In this document: positions 45,115-54,880 of the stretch, piece after piece
Layout: every line of letters starts with the position of its first letter
Numbering within the stretch: the first letter of the stretch is position 1
Assembly: GCA_963795835.1 (NCBI GenBank)
Contig: CAWCJC010000008.1
Span: forward strand, 62,001 to 126,000
Length of the DNA stretch: 64,000 nt
DNA from: JALYXI01 sp963795835
GTDB taxonomy: Bacteria; Acidobacteriota; Terriglobia; Bryobacterales; Bryobacteraceae
Direction: 5' to 3'
Notes under the pieces: model-generated
Told to the model about the DNA's origin: nothing
The model's database searches: none
What the model saw: only the letters and a program-made list of their open reading frames with translations
Made by a program: the position numbers and the translations under genes

Positions 45115-45190
45115 GACTCGGTAGCTCAGCCGGTAGAGCATTTGACTTTTAATCAAAGGGTCGCGGGTTCGAGCCCCGCCCGAGTCACCA
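45115..45190 (+). tRNA. tRNA-Lys(TTT)
   Basis: 76 bases: acceptor GACTCGG pairs with CCGAGTC; D arm GCTCAGCCGGTAGAGC; anticodon stem TTTGA/TCAAA with loop CTTTTAA (anticodon TTT); T arm GCGGGTTCGAGCCCCGC; CCA end encoded. Confidence 0.96.
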
Positions 45191-45283
45191 AATAACTCTC
45201 TTAGACCTAAATTGTTTGGCCCTAGTCGGCTTCAGTTTTCAAGTTTTATTGTTCCGCTGCTGAAAGTCAGGGGACGAGCCAAT

Positions 45284-45490
45284 TCACTTCTTTTTCAATA
45301 TCCCATCTGCCTTAGTGTCGATCTTCTTCTTGTCGGAACTGGTCAGTTTGCCCTGCAGCTCCATCTGCGAGGCACGCGCCTTTGCATTTCGGGCGTGAGC
45401 TGCGTCCGGCATTGGATATTTGCGCTCCTCTGGCAATCCGAAATCGCTCTTGGGCTCTGCGTTCTTCTTCGATGTTGTTAGTTTTGCCAT
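45284..45490 (-). CDS. Small DUF6582-like protein
   Basis: 68 aa, Lys-rich. The segment DFGLPEERKYPMPDAAHARN and AKARASQMELQGKLTSSDKK matches short conserved proteins seen in many bacteria and phages, where the Pro-rich DFGLPxxRKYPxPD stretch is constant. Function unknown. No strong ribosome site is seen upstream of the ATG. Confidence 0.65.
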   Translation of the reverse strand: MAKLTTSKKNAEPKSDFGLPEERKYPMPDAAHARNAKARASQMELQGKLTSSDKKKIDTKADGILKKK

Positions 45491-45729
45491 GTTGCCACGT
45501 CTCCCCGCATATTCGCGAGCAAGTAAGGTGCCTATGTGGCGTGCAGGGAGCGTCTACAATGTCCAAGCGGCGCGACCTCGCCGTCGCTTAGGCCGCTCAA
45601 GGAAAGGCGTGTATCGAAAAAGAGCATTTGTCCACGTGTGATCTTTCTTGTTTGCCGGGTTTCTTTTGAAGCTGACGCGCGCACTCCTCACCAAATTCGA
45701 AAACAGGTGTGCGGTAGTCTGAGGGAACT

Positions 45730-46684
45730 ATGGTCACTGACGAAGCGGCGCGCTTGAAAGAATTACGTCGTTACAAGATCCTGGACACAGAACCTGAGCA
45801 GTCATTCGACGACCTATCTCTGATAGCCTCGCAAATCTGCCGTACTCCCGTCGCACTCATCAGCCTCGTAGATAAAGACCGCCAATGGTTTAAGTCCAGG
45901 GTTAGTTTCGAGGTTCAGGAAACCTCTCGAGACGTCTCGTTCTGCGCGTACGCCATTCAGCAGCAAGGCATTTTCACGGTGACAGACACTTTGGAGGACG
46001 AGCGCTTCCGGGAAAATCCGCTGGTCCAGGGTGCTCCTCATATTCGTTTTTATGCAGGTTCGCCGCTTACCACACCGGAGGGCTACGCTCTGGGAACCCT
46101 CTGTGTCATCGATTATGTCCCGCGAGAACTCACGGAAGATCAGAACACTGCGCTTCAGGCGCTCACACGCCAGGTGGAGGCGCAACTCGAACTACGGCGC
46201 AACATCGAAGAGTTGCGAGTGGCACTGGACGGCATTGAGATGCTTGCCGGGTTGCTTCCTTGTTGCTCCACCTGCGAATTGAACATAGTGATACCCGCCG
46301 AACCAGCGGCGATGGAAAAGGTGATCGCCGGTCTCAACGAATTGCTTGTGCGCAAACAGTGGCCTGAAAAAGAAGTCATGGAAGTTGACCTCGCAGTGCA
46401 GGAAGGACTAGCAAACGCGATACGCCACGGATGCAGGAATGACCCAACCCTAACGAGTTCAATGCTGTATTACTTTTGATGCACTTGGAGAACTCGTGAT
46501 CGTGATTCGCGATCCGGGACCGGGCTTTGACCACAAGGCAGTACCTGACCCTCTCGAAGGCAAGAACCTGTTTCGGGGAAGCGGCCGGGGTGTGTTCCTC
46601 ATCAATGAGTTGATGGACACAGTAGAGTTCACCGACGGTGGGCGACAGGTTTCCATGCGCAAACGGCCCGCACAGCAAGAGTGA
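45730..46684 (+). CDS. GAF domain plus anti-sigma-type histidine-kinase-like ATPase, frameshifted
   Basis: About 317 aa joined. Residues about 10-165 are a GAF domain (ARLKELRRYKILDTEPEQSF, FCAYAIQQQGIFTVTD, IRFYAGSPLTTPEGYALGTL). Residues about 185-310 are an RsbW-like ATPase: EVDLAVQEGLANAIRHGC (N box), VIRDPGPGFD (G1) and GKNLFRGSGRGVFLINELMD (G2). The frame breaks near 46450; the following frame continues RVQCCITFDALGELVIVIRD. A sensor controlling a sigma-factor partner switch is the likely role. No anti-anti-sigma gene adjoins it. Confidence 0.82.
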
Positions 46685-46756
46685 CAAATCTGCGGCGCGC
46701 ACCCAGGGTTCGCCGGTCAGACAGATGAAAAGGCAGGTTTGGATTACTCGAGCCAG

Positions 46757-49700
46757 CTAGAACCGAATTCTTCCCTGAATCAATAAGAAGCGCATGGTGC
46801 TCGAAGTATTACTGGTGATCTTGCCGAAATTTGTCGAAGTTGGGTCAGTGTTCGGCAGATCAAACTGGGAGTGATTCGCCACATTCAGGGCGTCGAAACG
46901 GAGTTGAAAATCGGCGCGCTCGCGGATCTTAAAGGTGCGCTGAATGTTCGTGTCCAAACGGTTCAGCCCGTCGGCGCGCAGCCCATCGACGCGCTGCGGA
47001 AACACGCGCGCCTGGTATGCCGCGGGCTGCTGCGCCGGGTCGCGAACGAAGCCGTCCGTGTTGAACCAGCGGTCCAGGGTTCGCTCGCCCTTTGTGATGT
47101 TGGCGAGGTCGCCGTTGTAGAAGACGTTTCCCCAGTCGATCAGCGGACCCGGTTGCCACTCGTAAGCGGCCGCAATCTGCCATCCGCCGAGCACAGCATT
47201 TGAAATTCCTGCCCGTGCAAACGGTTTGCCAGTACCAAACGGAAGCTCATAGATGCCTGTCGCGGCGAGGCGGTAAGGGACGCCGTTGTTCGTCTGCCGC
47301 CAACTGGGCGCGGGGTCGAATTCATTAAAGTAGTAGTCGCGGTCCCTTTCACGAAGACCAGTGAAGTTGGCGTTCAAGGTAAAGCCGTTCGTAAAACGCC
47401 GTTGAAATACAGCTTCAAAAGACTGTGCTTTCGAGGCACCATAAGGGCCCGTTTCATTCAGCGCCGGGCCCCCGGCGGTGCTTCCACCCAGCTGAGAGAA
47501 AGGCCGGAGCAACTGGCTTTTACGAATGGTGGGGCTGGTGAAGAAGGATCGTGACGCGAGTGCCGAGTAAACCGCCGGATTACTTGACTGCAGGGAAGCT
47601 AGGTTGCCGATGAAATAAGGATTAGGCACATTCTGGTTTAAGTTGCTCGCGAGTGCGTCATTCCGAACACCCGTGGTGTTCCAATACTGCGCGGGCAAAG
47701 CATCCACCCGTCGGGTAATCCGGAGGTCATCAGAATACATTCCGGCGTAAGCCAGTGACACCACCATGCTGGCGCCAAACTGATGCTGCAGATCAAGGCG
47801 CCAGCGCTGCTGCCGAGCACGCCGGTAATTCGGGTCCAGATAAGTCCATCCGTTGCCCGCCTTTGCGATTGAGGCAAGCGTGTTCCCAACTGGTGGATCG
47901 TACCGGGTGCCATCCGCTCTTACGGGAAAGGGATCTGTGAGCGGCGAAATTCCCGCCCGCGGGTTCCCGGACGTGAACGTCTGGCCGAAGTCGTTGCTCG
48001 ATACATTGGTGGTGCGCTGGCTGAAGCCCGACTGGTCGGGCGATTGATTCTGTGCGTTCAGAGTGTCGTAATAAACGCCATAGCCGGTCCGCAGCACGGT
48101 CCGTGTATTAAGCTGATAGGCCACGGCGATTCGCGGCAGCCACATGAGTTGGCCCGCAGGGTATCGTGTGTCCCGGTTTCCGATTCCGGGGTAGTAAGAC
48201 CCGCCAGCGGCGCTGAACGAGGAAGCGGCGAGCTCCGGAATGGGCTTTGCCGCATAAGCAGATTGGGCCAATGCAGTAAACGGCAATTGCAACGTTGGGT
48301 CAAAGCCACCGATGAACCGGTTGTACCGCTCTTTCAGAGCGAACTCGTATTCCATCCGGAGCCCAATGTTGACGGTTAACTTGGACGAGACGCGCCAGTT
48401 ATCCTGCCCGTACCAGCCGATGTAGGGATTAGAAAGAGCATAGGTTGCATTGGTATCGATGCTGGAACTAGTCGGCAACCCTAGCTGGAAAGCTGCCCAA
48501 CTATGGCCGATGTTTCCCGCTTGCGTCTGGCAATCGTCCTCCCGGCACGTGTAGGCATTGGTAAAGGCGAACTGGCCGGAGGTCACGCCCGGATCGCCGC
48601 CGTTGCGCCGGTGGTCACGGATGTCGACACCCGCGCGGAAAGTGTGCGCACTTCGGATGTGGAGCGCGTTGGCTTTCAACGAGAGAATCTCGTAATTTGT
48701 GAATGCCGGGACGGCTTGTCCCAGCGTGTCGTAACCGGCAAATTGCATAATCGGAAGCGAGTGATTTGCGCCCGCTTTGGCGTCCAGATAGCTCGGCAAT
48801 CCAACTTTACTGGGGGTGTATTGCAGCGCCGTCTGGGTCAGGATGTTGCCTTCCTGATTGTGATTTGCCCCTGCTTCAAAATCGAAGATCGTGCTGGCAG
48901 TCGGAGTATATACGTAGTCAGCTGAGATGCCGATATTGTTCCGGTTTACGCCATTGGTCTGCAGTCCCCTCGCCGTTTCGTAAGTCCAGTCCTGGCGGTC
49001 CTCGCGATACTGAAGCCAGTTCCACCGGCCGAAAAATCGATGCTTCTCCGAGAGGGCGTAATCGTATCGGTTCGCGATGGCTTTATAAGCCCAGTTGTAG
49101 GGCTCGGCGGGGTCGATGTAGTCGTTGAGAGGCTCCAGTTTGTTGCTCGCGGGAAGGTTGTTCGGAGTCGGGAGGAACTTCAGGTAAGTGGGGTAGGTCG
49201 GGTTAATGATCCGGCTCTGGGGAATGATGTTTCCCGGGAATGGGTCACGCACGTAGTGGCCTGGGCGCGCAGGGTCCGGGCGAACCGTCAAGGGATCGTA
49301 AATCTGGTACTTGGTTGCGCTAACGCTCAGCAGGTCGGAAAAGTCACCCTGCCGCTCGGCAAGTGTTGGGAGCGTGTGATTAAAAGTGCTCTCGGTAGTC
49401 TTGCGGTCTTGAAAGCCATCGAAGCTGAAAAAGAAGAACAGCTTGTCCTTGCCGTTGTATACCTTGGGAATCATCACGGGACCACCGATGGCACCCGCGT
49501 AGTTGTTCGAGTGTCCCGAGGGCTGCTTCGGACCGTTGCGAAGCTGTTCGGCAAGTGTAGAATTGCCGGCAGCCTCTGCCTGGGCGATGGAACGGTAATA
49601 CTGCTGCTTCACAAAAAAGCGGGTGCCGTTCCAGCGCTGCTGCCAATGCTGCTCCGTGAGGTCGCCATGAAACAGGTTGGTGCCTGCCTTGGTCATGATG

Positions 49701-50407
49701 GAGATGATGGCGCCGGTGGAGTGGCCCAGGTTGGCATCGAAGTTCTGTGTCTCCACCTTGTATTCCTGGATGGTGGTGGAGTAGGGCAGGTACGCTGCCG
49801 AGTAACCGTTGCCAACATTCGGGACGCCGTCGATTGACCAATCGTTGCCGCCCACGTTGCCCACATTGTGCGCTTCCGCTGTACCACCAAGCGCGTTTAC
49901 GCCGTTGTAACGACGGTTGGGGCTGGCTTCAATGCCGGGAGCAAGCTTGATCAGCATCAGCGGACTGTTGTTGAAGGTCGGCAGATCCATCACCGCGCGG
50001 TTCTCAAAGATGCGTCCGGAGCTTAAGCTGCTCGGGTCAACCAGGGGCGCCTCGCCGGTGACGGACACTGTGTCTGTGCTGGCCCCGATTTCAAGAACCA
50101 CGTCTATCTCGGCCCGTGTGCTCACCGGAAGATCGACCCCGGAGCGTACCGCCTTCTTGAAGCCGGCCATTTCTGCCGTGACCCGATAGTTTCCCGCGTT
50201 GAGAAAATTGGCTTCGTAGTAACCCGTTTCATTTGTGGTCAAAGTAGCGGCAGCATTTGTGGCCGTGTTCACCACCAGCACTGTTGCGCCCGCGACAGCG
50301 GCCTTTTGGGCATCCAGCACATGGCCAAATATTACGCCGCGTGTTTCTTGCGCAAGCAAGGCAGCGCACAACAGAACGGAAGACAGAAGCACCTTGGTCA
50401 TGGTCAT
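46757..50407 (-). CDS. Large Oar-like TonB-dependent receptor
   Basis: 1216 aa with signal (MTKVLLSSVLLCAALLAQ). Residues about 20-105 are a CarboxypepD_reg domain (GVIFGHVLDAQKAAVAGATV), then a plug with NVGGNDWSIDGVPNVGNGYS and STGAIISIMTKAGTN, and a very long barrel ending SSTMRFLLIQGRIRF. It is the last gene of a three-gene operon (7-base gap to the DUF4350-like gene), placing it as the outer-membrane importer for the locus that also encodes KduI. Ligand probably an oligosaccharide; not proven. Confidence 0.92.
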   Translation of the reverse strand: MTMTKVLLSSVLLCAALLAQETRGVIFGHVLDAQKAAVAGATVLVVNTATNAAATLTTNETGYYEANFLNAGNYRVTAEMAGFKKAVRSGVDLPVSTRAEIDVVLEIGASTDTVSVTGEAPLVDPSSLSSGRIFENRAVMDLPTFNNSPLMLIKLAPGIEASPNRRYNGVNALGGTAEAHNVGNVGGNDWSIDGVPNVGNGYSAAYLPYSTTIQEYKVETQNFDANLGHSTGAIISIMTKAGTNLFHGDLTEQHWQQRWNGTRFFVKQQYYRSIAQAEAAGNSTLAEQLRNGPKQPSGHSNNYAGAIGGPVMIPKVYNGKDKLFFFFSFDGFQDRKTTESTFNHTLPTLAERQGDFSDLLSVSATKYQIYDPLTVRPDPARPGHYVRDPFPGNIIPQSRIINPTYPTYLKFLPTPNNLPASNKLEPLNDYIDPAEPYNWAYKAIANRYDYALSEKHRFFGRWNWLQYREDRQDWTYETARGLQTNGVNRNNIGISADYVYTPTASTIFDFEAGANHNQEGNILTQTALQYTPSKVGLPSYLDAKAGANHSLPIMQFAGYDTLGQAVPAFTNYEILSLKANALHIRSAHTFRAGVDIRDHRRNGGDPGVTSGQFAFTNAYTCREDDCQTQAGNIGHSWAAFQLGLPTSSSIDTNATYALSNPYIGWYGQDNWRVSSKLTVNIGLRMEYEFALKERYNRFIGGFDPTLQLPFTALAQSAYAAKPIPELAASSFSAAGGSYYPGIGNRDTRYPAGQLMWLPRIAVAYQLNTRTVLRTGYGVYYDTLNAQNQSPDQSGFSQRTTNVSSNDFGQTFTSGNPRAGISPLTDPFPVRADGTRYDPPVGNTLASIAKAGNGWTYLDPNYRRARQQRWRLDLQHQFGASMVVSLAYAGMYSDDLRITRRVDALPAQYWNTTGVRNDALASNLNQNVPNPYFIGNLASLQSSNPAVYSALASRSFFTSPTIRKSQLLRPFSQLGGSTAGGPALNETGPYGASKAQSFEAVFQRRFTNGFTLNANFTGLRERDRDYYFNEFDPAPSWRQTNNGVPYRLAATGIYELPFGTGKPFARAGISNAVLGGWQIAAAYEWQPGPLIDWGNVFYNGDLANITKGERTLDRWFNTDGFVRDPAQQPAAYQARVFPQRVDGLRADGLNRLDTNIQRTFKIRERADFQLRFDALNVANHSQFDLPNTDPTSTNFGKITSNTSSTMRFLLIQGRIRF

Positions 50408-50414
50408 CTAAACG

Positions 50415-51125
50415 TCACCTCAGCAGATCTTGAAACAGTTTCGTGGCAATTGCGCGGTTATCTTTCTTATCGATGTACTCGTTGTAGATCCACGGGTCGC
50501 CCAACGCGAACACACGTCCCTTGCCGGCAACAGCTTCGGCCATGATCGGCGTGCCATGGTCGGAAAGCAGTGGGCGCGCTTCGCCCGAAAGTTTCAAGGG
50601 CGCAACCTCCACCAGATAAACCTCCGGCGCTCCGGCAAACAGCGGCCCTTCGCCCTTCGCCACCAGAATGCCCTTTCCCTGCACTTTGGGATATGTCTCT
50701 TCTAAAAACTGAATGCCGAAGCGCCCGGCAAGCCGGTTCAGGTGCTCAAATTCGGCATTGCCTTTGTCGTTGCCAAGCAGCACCAAGCGCCCGCCTGCCC
50801 GCACCCATTGCTCCAGCGCGTCAACTTCGGAGTCCTCTATATACTGCGGGTGCTCCGTTTCGGCCGGGGTGTCCGGGTCCACAATCAGGAACACCTTTAC
50901 GCCTTTGAGACTCTCGGTGGTGACGCGCTCCCGGACAGTCCGTAACTCCGCACCAAGCGACTTGAGCACCTTGCCTAACTCGGAGAAGCCGCCCATGCGG
51001 GTGCCTTCCCAGGTGTAGTGGTCGGGCATCTTCGATTCGTTGTTATGAAAGCCGTCAAGCGCCACCACGCCTTGCGCGCGGATGCCGGTGATGAGAATCA
51101 GTCCTGCGAAGATCAGTTTCAGCAT
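50415..51125 (-). CDS. Secreted DUF4350/GATase-like protein
   Basis: 236 aa with signal (MLKLIFAGLILITGIRAQG). The fold is like class I amidotransferase DUF4350 domains: VVALDGFHNNESK, VKVFLIVDPDTPAE, LEQWVRAGGRLVLLGNDKGN and GKGRVFALGDPWIYNEYID. In Acidobacteria and Bacteroidota this domain is often fused to, or beside, unsaturated rhamnogalacturonyl hydrolases, which fits the adjoining kduI. No nucleophilic Cys is obvious, so a binding role is likelier than catalysis. Six bases after the 678-aa gene, seven before the receptor. Confidence 0.7.
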   Translation of the reverse strand: MLKLIFAGLILITGIRAQGVVALDGFHNNESKMPDHYTWEGTRMGGFSELGKVLKSLGAELRTVRERVTTESLKGVKVFLIVDPDTPAETEHPQYIEDSEVDALEQWVRAGGRLVLLGNDKGNAEFEHLNRLAGRFGIQFLEETYPKVQGKGILVAKGEGPLFAGAPEVYLVEVAPLKLSGEARPLLSDHGTPIMAEAVAGKGRVFALGDPWIYNEYIDKKDNRAIATKLFQDLLR

Positions 51126-51131
51126 AAGTGG

Positions 51132-53168
51132 CTATTTCCAAATCGGCGGAGTGAAAGCGCCGTTCCCCGCCACGTCCCAGACCGCCAGCCGCGCCCAGGT
51201 CCATCCCGGAGTCTTTGCGCTCCACGTGAACTCCTGCTTACCGAATTCCCTCGTAGTGGCGAGCGGAACGGTTTCGTAGTGAGTGGCTTTGCCATCGCCC
51301 CAAACAATCTCTGCCATGCGCAAGGGAAAGGTCCAGGTGGTCTCGGCGCGCGCCGTCACTGTATCGCCGCTGCCCGAAAGCGTGCTGTGCGGCAGCAGGA
51401 CCTCACCGGTGGTAGTGAAATAATCGCCGCTCGCCAGGGCGCGGAGCGCGTCATTCCAATGATCGAAGCTTGGCTGTTCCGGCAGCCGAAGGTAGTTCAG
51501 ATTCATGTGACCGTAGAGTTCATGGGTAGAATCCAGTTGGAAGACGTCCACTTCACCAATGGAGCGCTTGTGCAGCCCCCAATTGTTCATGTCGTCCACG
51601 GTCTTGAATCCGCGATCCCCTAAGCGTGGCGAAGAAAGATCCGTGTTCATCGCCTTCCAGCCCGCTCCCAGATGAAACGCGCTGGTCAGTTGCTCGCTGG
51701 TCTTGATTTTGTCGGGGAAGCCGGTAGAGCCTTTTGTGCGCGGGTGGGTCTGGTACATGTAGCCCTGTTCGGCTTTGATCAAAGCGATCATGTCTTTCTC
51801 ATCACCCACGTGGTAGACAGTGCCGTATTTCGGATCTTTGGTCCGGAACGGGTCGTTCGGGCCGCGTTTCATAAACCAGTAAACGGGTTTGGGGAACACG
51901 ACGCCCCAGTGCCCGCCCAGATAGGTACTCATTTCCTCGCTCGGAATCAAGGTAAAGTTCGGATCGGACTGCGCACGGCACGCATCGAAGTAAGCCTTCA
52001 GCTCCTTCAGGCGCGTTTCGGTGAGGTCGTAAGGATGACCGTCGCCATGGAAGTCCATAATCATGGCCATGTTCACGCCCATCTCTTTCAGGACGGGCTT
52101 GAACGGCGGCACCCAATCGTTCCCTTTCTCCATGGCCTGCACCGTGTACGCATAGTGCCAATGCGGAGCGAACGTCTTGTAACCAGGTAGCGCGGGATAG
52201 CGATCCTGGTGCGTGTAGGGCAACACGGCTTTCAAAACTTCCGCCGGTGGACGGTCATCCACCAGCAAGAACAGATCCAGCTCCTGCTGTGTTCCTGGAG
52301 GCGCGTTCATCCAGGGATAGAACGGCGAGTTGTCGTCTGGAAGTTGCCTGATACCCAAGGAAACGTTTCCCCGCCATGCCGTGTGCCAAAGGTAGCCCAT
52401 GTTGCTGGTGTAGTCGCGGGCCATGAAATAACGGTGCGGGGGAGGGAACACGGCAACGCTTCCCGCTCCGGTGGCGGTGGAAAGCGAGCGGTACCGGACG
52501 GCTACGGGGTTCCATTCCGAAGCGTGCGGGCTCTTCACCTGCGTCAGCTTGCCCGTGAGATCGAAGTAGTGGACATCCGCGTCCATGGTGCCCCCCGCCC
52601 TGCGGTCCTCGTCCACGGTCATGCGCAGCCCTGCATCGTAGAAGAACGCGGTGTCGGGCTCATTGGTGGAAACAATCGCGCGCTGCTGTATCAGGTTGCT
52701 GCCGGGATAGAAGAGGTAATGGAGCGAGCCCTGAAAGATCCCGAGTTTTAGTCCGTCAAATCCCACATCGAGGCGGTCCCCGTCATAATGCGCATGACCG
52801 GCGGAGGGCTGAAATTGAGCGAGAAAGCTGCGCGTTCCTTCAGGATGGCTTGGGGGAAAATCAAAGAACTGGTCGAATCCGCCACGCCGCTTTCCGGTGG
52901 TTGCGCGATAGACCGGTTCGGCGCGGTCAATGACTTTCTTGCCGTTCACCGACACGGATGTGATCAACGGCTTTGACGGGTCGAGAGAGAATACGGCGAC
53001 GCACGGCCTTCCACCCCGGTCCGGCCATGTTACGGATACGCTGTCGGGGCTCGATTGAACAGTCACAGGACTGGCGTCGCTACGGGCGGAATCGAAAGGA
53101 AACGTGGCACCCAGGAGCGTCCAAGCGGAAACAAGGAGGAATGCGGTAAATTTCATTTTGCGTCGCAT
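51132..53168 (-). CDS. Secreted 678-aa protein of unknown function, polysaccharide locus
   Basis: A signal (MKFTAFLLVSAWTLLGATF after four extra residues) and then a protein of two parts. The first about 330 residues are beta-rich (SVSVNGKKVIDRAEPVYRAT, FPPPHRYFMARDYTSNMGYL). The rest includes NMAMIMDFHGDGHPYDLTET, TLIPSEEMSTYLGGHWGVVF and YMYQTHPRTKG, a His/Asp/Glu pattern like PHP-type metallo-hydrolase barrels. I do not recognise a named family. It is first in a three-gene operon with the DUF4350 protein and the receptor, divergent from kduI. A polysaccharide-related hydrolase is plausible but not shown. Confidence 0.72.
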   Translation of the reverse strand: MRRKMKFTAFLLVSAWTLLGATFPFDSARSDASPVTVQSSPDSVSVTWPDRGGRPCVAVFSLDPSKPLITSVSVNGKKVIDRAEPVYRATTGKRRGGFDQFFDFPPSHPEGTRSFLAQFQPSAGHAHYDGDRLDVGFDGLKLGIFQGSLHYLFYPGSNLIQQRAIVSTNEPDTAFFYDAGLRMTVDEDRRAGGTMDADVHYFDLTGKLTQVKSPHASEWNPVAVRYRSLSTATGAGSVAVFPPPHRYFMARDYTSNMGYLWHTAWRGNVSLGIRQLPDDNSPFYPWMNAPPGTQQELDLFLLVDDRPPAEVLKAVLPYTHQDRYPALPGYKTFAPHWHYAYTVQAMEKGNDWVPPFKPVLKEMGVNMAMIMDFHGDGHPYDLTETRLKELKAYFDACRAQSDPNFTLIPSEEMSTYLGGHWGVVFPKPVYWFMKRGPNDPFRTKDPKYGTVYHVGDEKDMIALIKAEQGYMYQTHPRTKGSTGFPDKIKTSEQLTSAFHLGAGWKAMNTDLSSPRLGDRGFKTVDDMNNWGLHKRSIGEVDVFQLDSTHELYGHMNLNYLRLPEQPSFDHWNDALRALASGDYFTTTGEVLLPHSTLSGSGDTVTARAETTWTFPLRMAEIVWGDGKATHYETVPLATTREFGKQEFTWSAKTPGWTWARLAVWDVAGNGAFTPPIWK

Positions 53169-53204
53169 CTGTTACATCACACCGCGTTCTGCATGTCAAA
53201 TTCG

Positions 53205-53223
53205 GTGAACCATCCCGGTTCAC
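53205..53223. promoter_or_regulatory. Perfect inverted repeat, likely operator for the divergent kduI locus
   Basis: GTGAACC-ATCCC-GGTTCAC is a 7-bp perfect inverted repeat with 5-base spacer, immediately followed by the overlapping TCACATTGTGA. It sits in the 87-bp region between two divergent genes, one of which is followed by an IclR-family regulator. IclR-type operators are palindromes of this size, so this is the best candidate for its binding site. Binding is inferred. Confidence 0.55.
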
Positions 53224-53255
53224 ATTGTGAAATGCTGAAGGATGGAGAGAGCTAA

Positions 53256-54077
53256 TTGAGACTGTTGACCACACCCACCCCGGCTGCTTTGGAGCGCATG
53301 ACAACCGCCGAGATCCGACGCGATTTCCTGATTGACAGGCTGTTCCGGCCCGGGGAAATGGAGATGGTCTACACAGACCTAGACCGTTTGGTGGTTGGCG
53401 GTGCCATACCGGATGGCGAGCTGCAATTGCCAACGTATCCCGAGTTAGGTACCCGCTACTTCACCGAACGCCGCGAACTCGGCATTATAAATCTGGGCCA
53501 AGCTGGCGAGATTGCTGTGGGGGATTCCCTCTTTCAGGTGGGACATCTGGATTGCCTGTACATCGGTACCGGTGAACCACAAGTTACCTTTCGGAACCAC
53601 CCGGGCAGGGAAGCCGCCTTCTATATGCTCAGCGCCCCCGCGCATCGCAAGTTCCCCACAACATTGCTCACGCGCTCAGAGGCAACTGCGAAGGAAATCG
53701 GCGCGGCAGAGCATGCCAGCAAACGAAAGCTTGTCCAGTACATCCATGAAGGAGGCATTGAGAGCTGCCAACTGGTGATGGGATACACAGCACTGGAACC
53801 CGGCAGCGTTTGGAACACCTGGCCACCCCACACGCACCTGCGCCGAAGTGAGATCTACTTGTATTTCGGGCTGCAGGGCGGGGCGGCCATGCACTTTCTG
53901 GGCGAGGCCGCAGCTTCGAAGCACGTGGTAGTGCGGGAGCGGGAAGCAGTGCTCTCCCCGCCATGGTCCGTTCACACGGGGGTGGGAACAGGCGCGTACA
54001 GTTTTGTTTGGGGCATGGCGGGGGAGAATCGCAGCTTCGAAGACATGGACCCTGTGGACGTTGCTAAGTTTGCCTGA
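53256..54077 (+). CDS. kduI: 5-keto-4-deoxyuronate isomerase (4-deoxy-L-threo-5-hexosulose-uronate ketol-isomerase)
   Basis: 273 aa, family length. It isomerises the unsaturated uronate product of pectin (or hyaluronan-type) lyases to a ketose that enters the KDG route. Seen: MEMVYTDLDRLVVGGAIP, RYFTERRELGIINLG, DCLYIGTGE and the metal-binding NTWPPHTHLRRSEIYLYF. The start is TTG at 53256 preceded by GGAGAG. The iclR gene follows 13 bases later, so both are transcribed from the divergent promoter. Confidence 0.95.
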   Translation: MRLLTTPTPAALERMTTAEIRRDFLIDRLFRPGEMEMVYTDLDRLVVGGAIPDGELQLPTYPELGTRYFTERRELGIINLGQAGEIAVGDSLFQVGHLDCLYIGTGEPQVTFRNHPGREAAFYMLSAPAHRKFPTTLLTRSEATAKEIGAAEHASKRKLVQYIHEGGIESCQLVMGYTALEPGSVWNTWPPHTHLRRSEIYLYFGLQGGAAMHFLGEAAASKHVVVREREAVLSPPWSVHTGVGTGAYSFVWGMAGENRSFEDMDPVDVAKFA

Positions 54078-54090
54078 GGCTTGTGAACCG

Positions 54091-54857
54091 GTGAGAGTGA
54101 AAGGTACTACGCCCAAGCAGGTTCGCGTACTCGACAAGACGCTCGACATCCTGGAGCAGCTGAAGCGCGATGGGAACGGTCCGGGCCTTGCAGAAATAGC
54201 GCGCCGTGTCGAGATGCCCAAGGCTACCGTATACCGAATCCTAACCACGCTTGAAAGTCGTGGCTATTTGAATCGCGAACCGGACGGCGGCTACCGGATT
54301 GCCGGCAAGTTGTTTGCCCTGCAACGGGACCAATCGCCTGAGCAGAACCTGCTCCGGGCGGCGCCACCGATTATGGAGCGATTAGCAGCGGAGTGCCGCG
54401 AAACCGTAAATCTGGGTACGCTGGACGGGGGCGAGGTGGTAGTGATTGCCACTGCCGAGAGTCCCCAATCCGTTCGCATGGCCTCTAAGGTGGGGAACCG
54501 GCGCTGTATTCACACCACGGGATTGGGAAAGGTTCTGATGGCCGGTATGACCGATGCTGCCGTGAAACGGCTCATCCAGATCAAAGGGCTGCCCCGTATG
54601 ACCCCGAACAGCATCACAACCGTTTCCACTCTGACGGCGGAGATGGGGCGCATTCGGCAGCGCGGCTATGCGGTCGACAACCAGGAGAACGAACTTGAGG
54701 GCCGGTGCATTGCGATGCGCATTGAAGGCCCGGGCGATTTGGGCGCCGCGCTGAGCATCTCCGGGCCAAATTCCGTATGGACCCGAAGCGCGTGCGCGCC
54801 ATGCTCCCTCTGCTGGCGCGGGCCTGCGCAGAGATCGCACGCGAACTCGGAACCTAG
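54091..54857 (+). CDS. IclR-family transcriptional regulator, frameshifted near C-terminus
   Basis: About 255 aa joined. N-terminal winged helix (residues 1-65: RVLDKTLDILEQLKRDGNG, LAEIARRVEMPKATVYRIL, GYLNREPDGGYRI), then a GAF-like effector domain (ETVNLGTLDGGEVVVIATAE, CIHTTGLGKVLMAG). At GGG 54763-54765 a missing G shifts the frame; restored, the end reads SGAKFRMDPKRVRAMLPLL and RACAEIARELGT. I use GTG 54091 as start. IclR relatives such as KdgR repress pectin-degradation genes, a good fit beside kduI and the palindrome at 53205. The effector is unknown. Confidence 0.88.
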
Positions 54858-54880
54858 GGGTTCAGCTTCAAAGGAGACTA

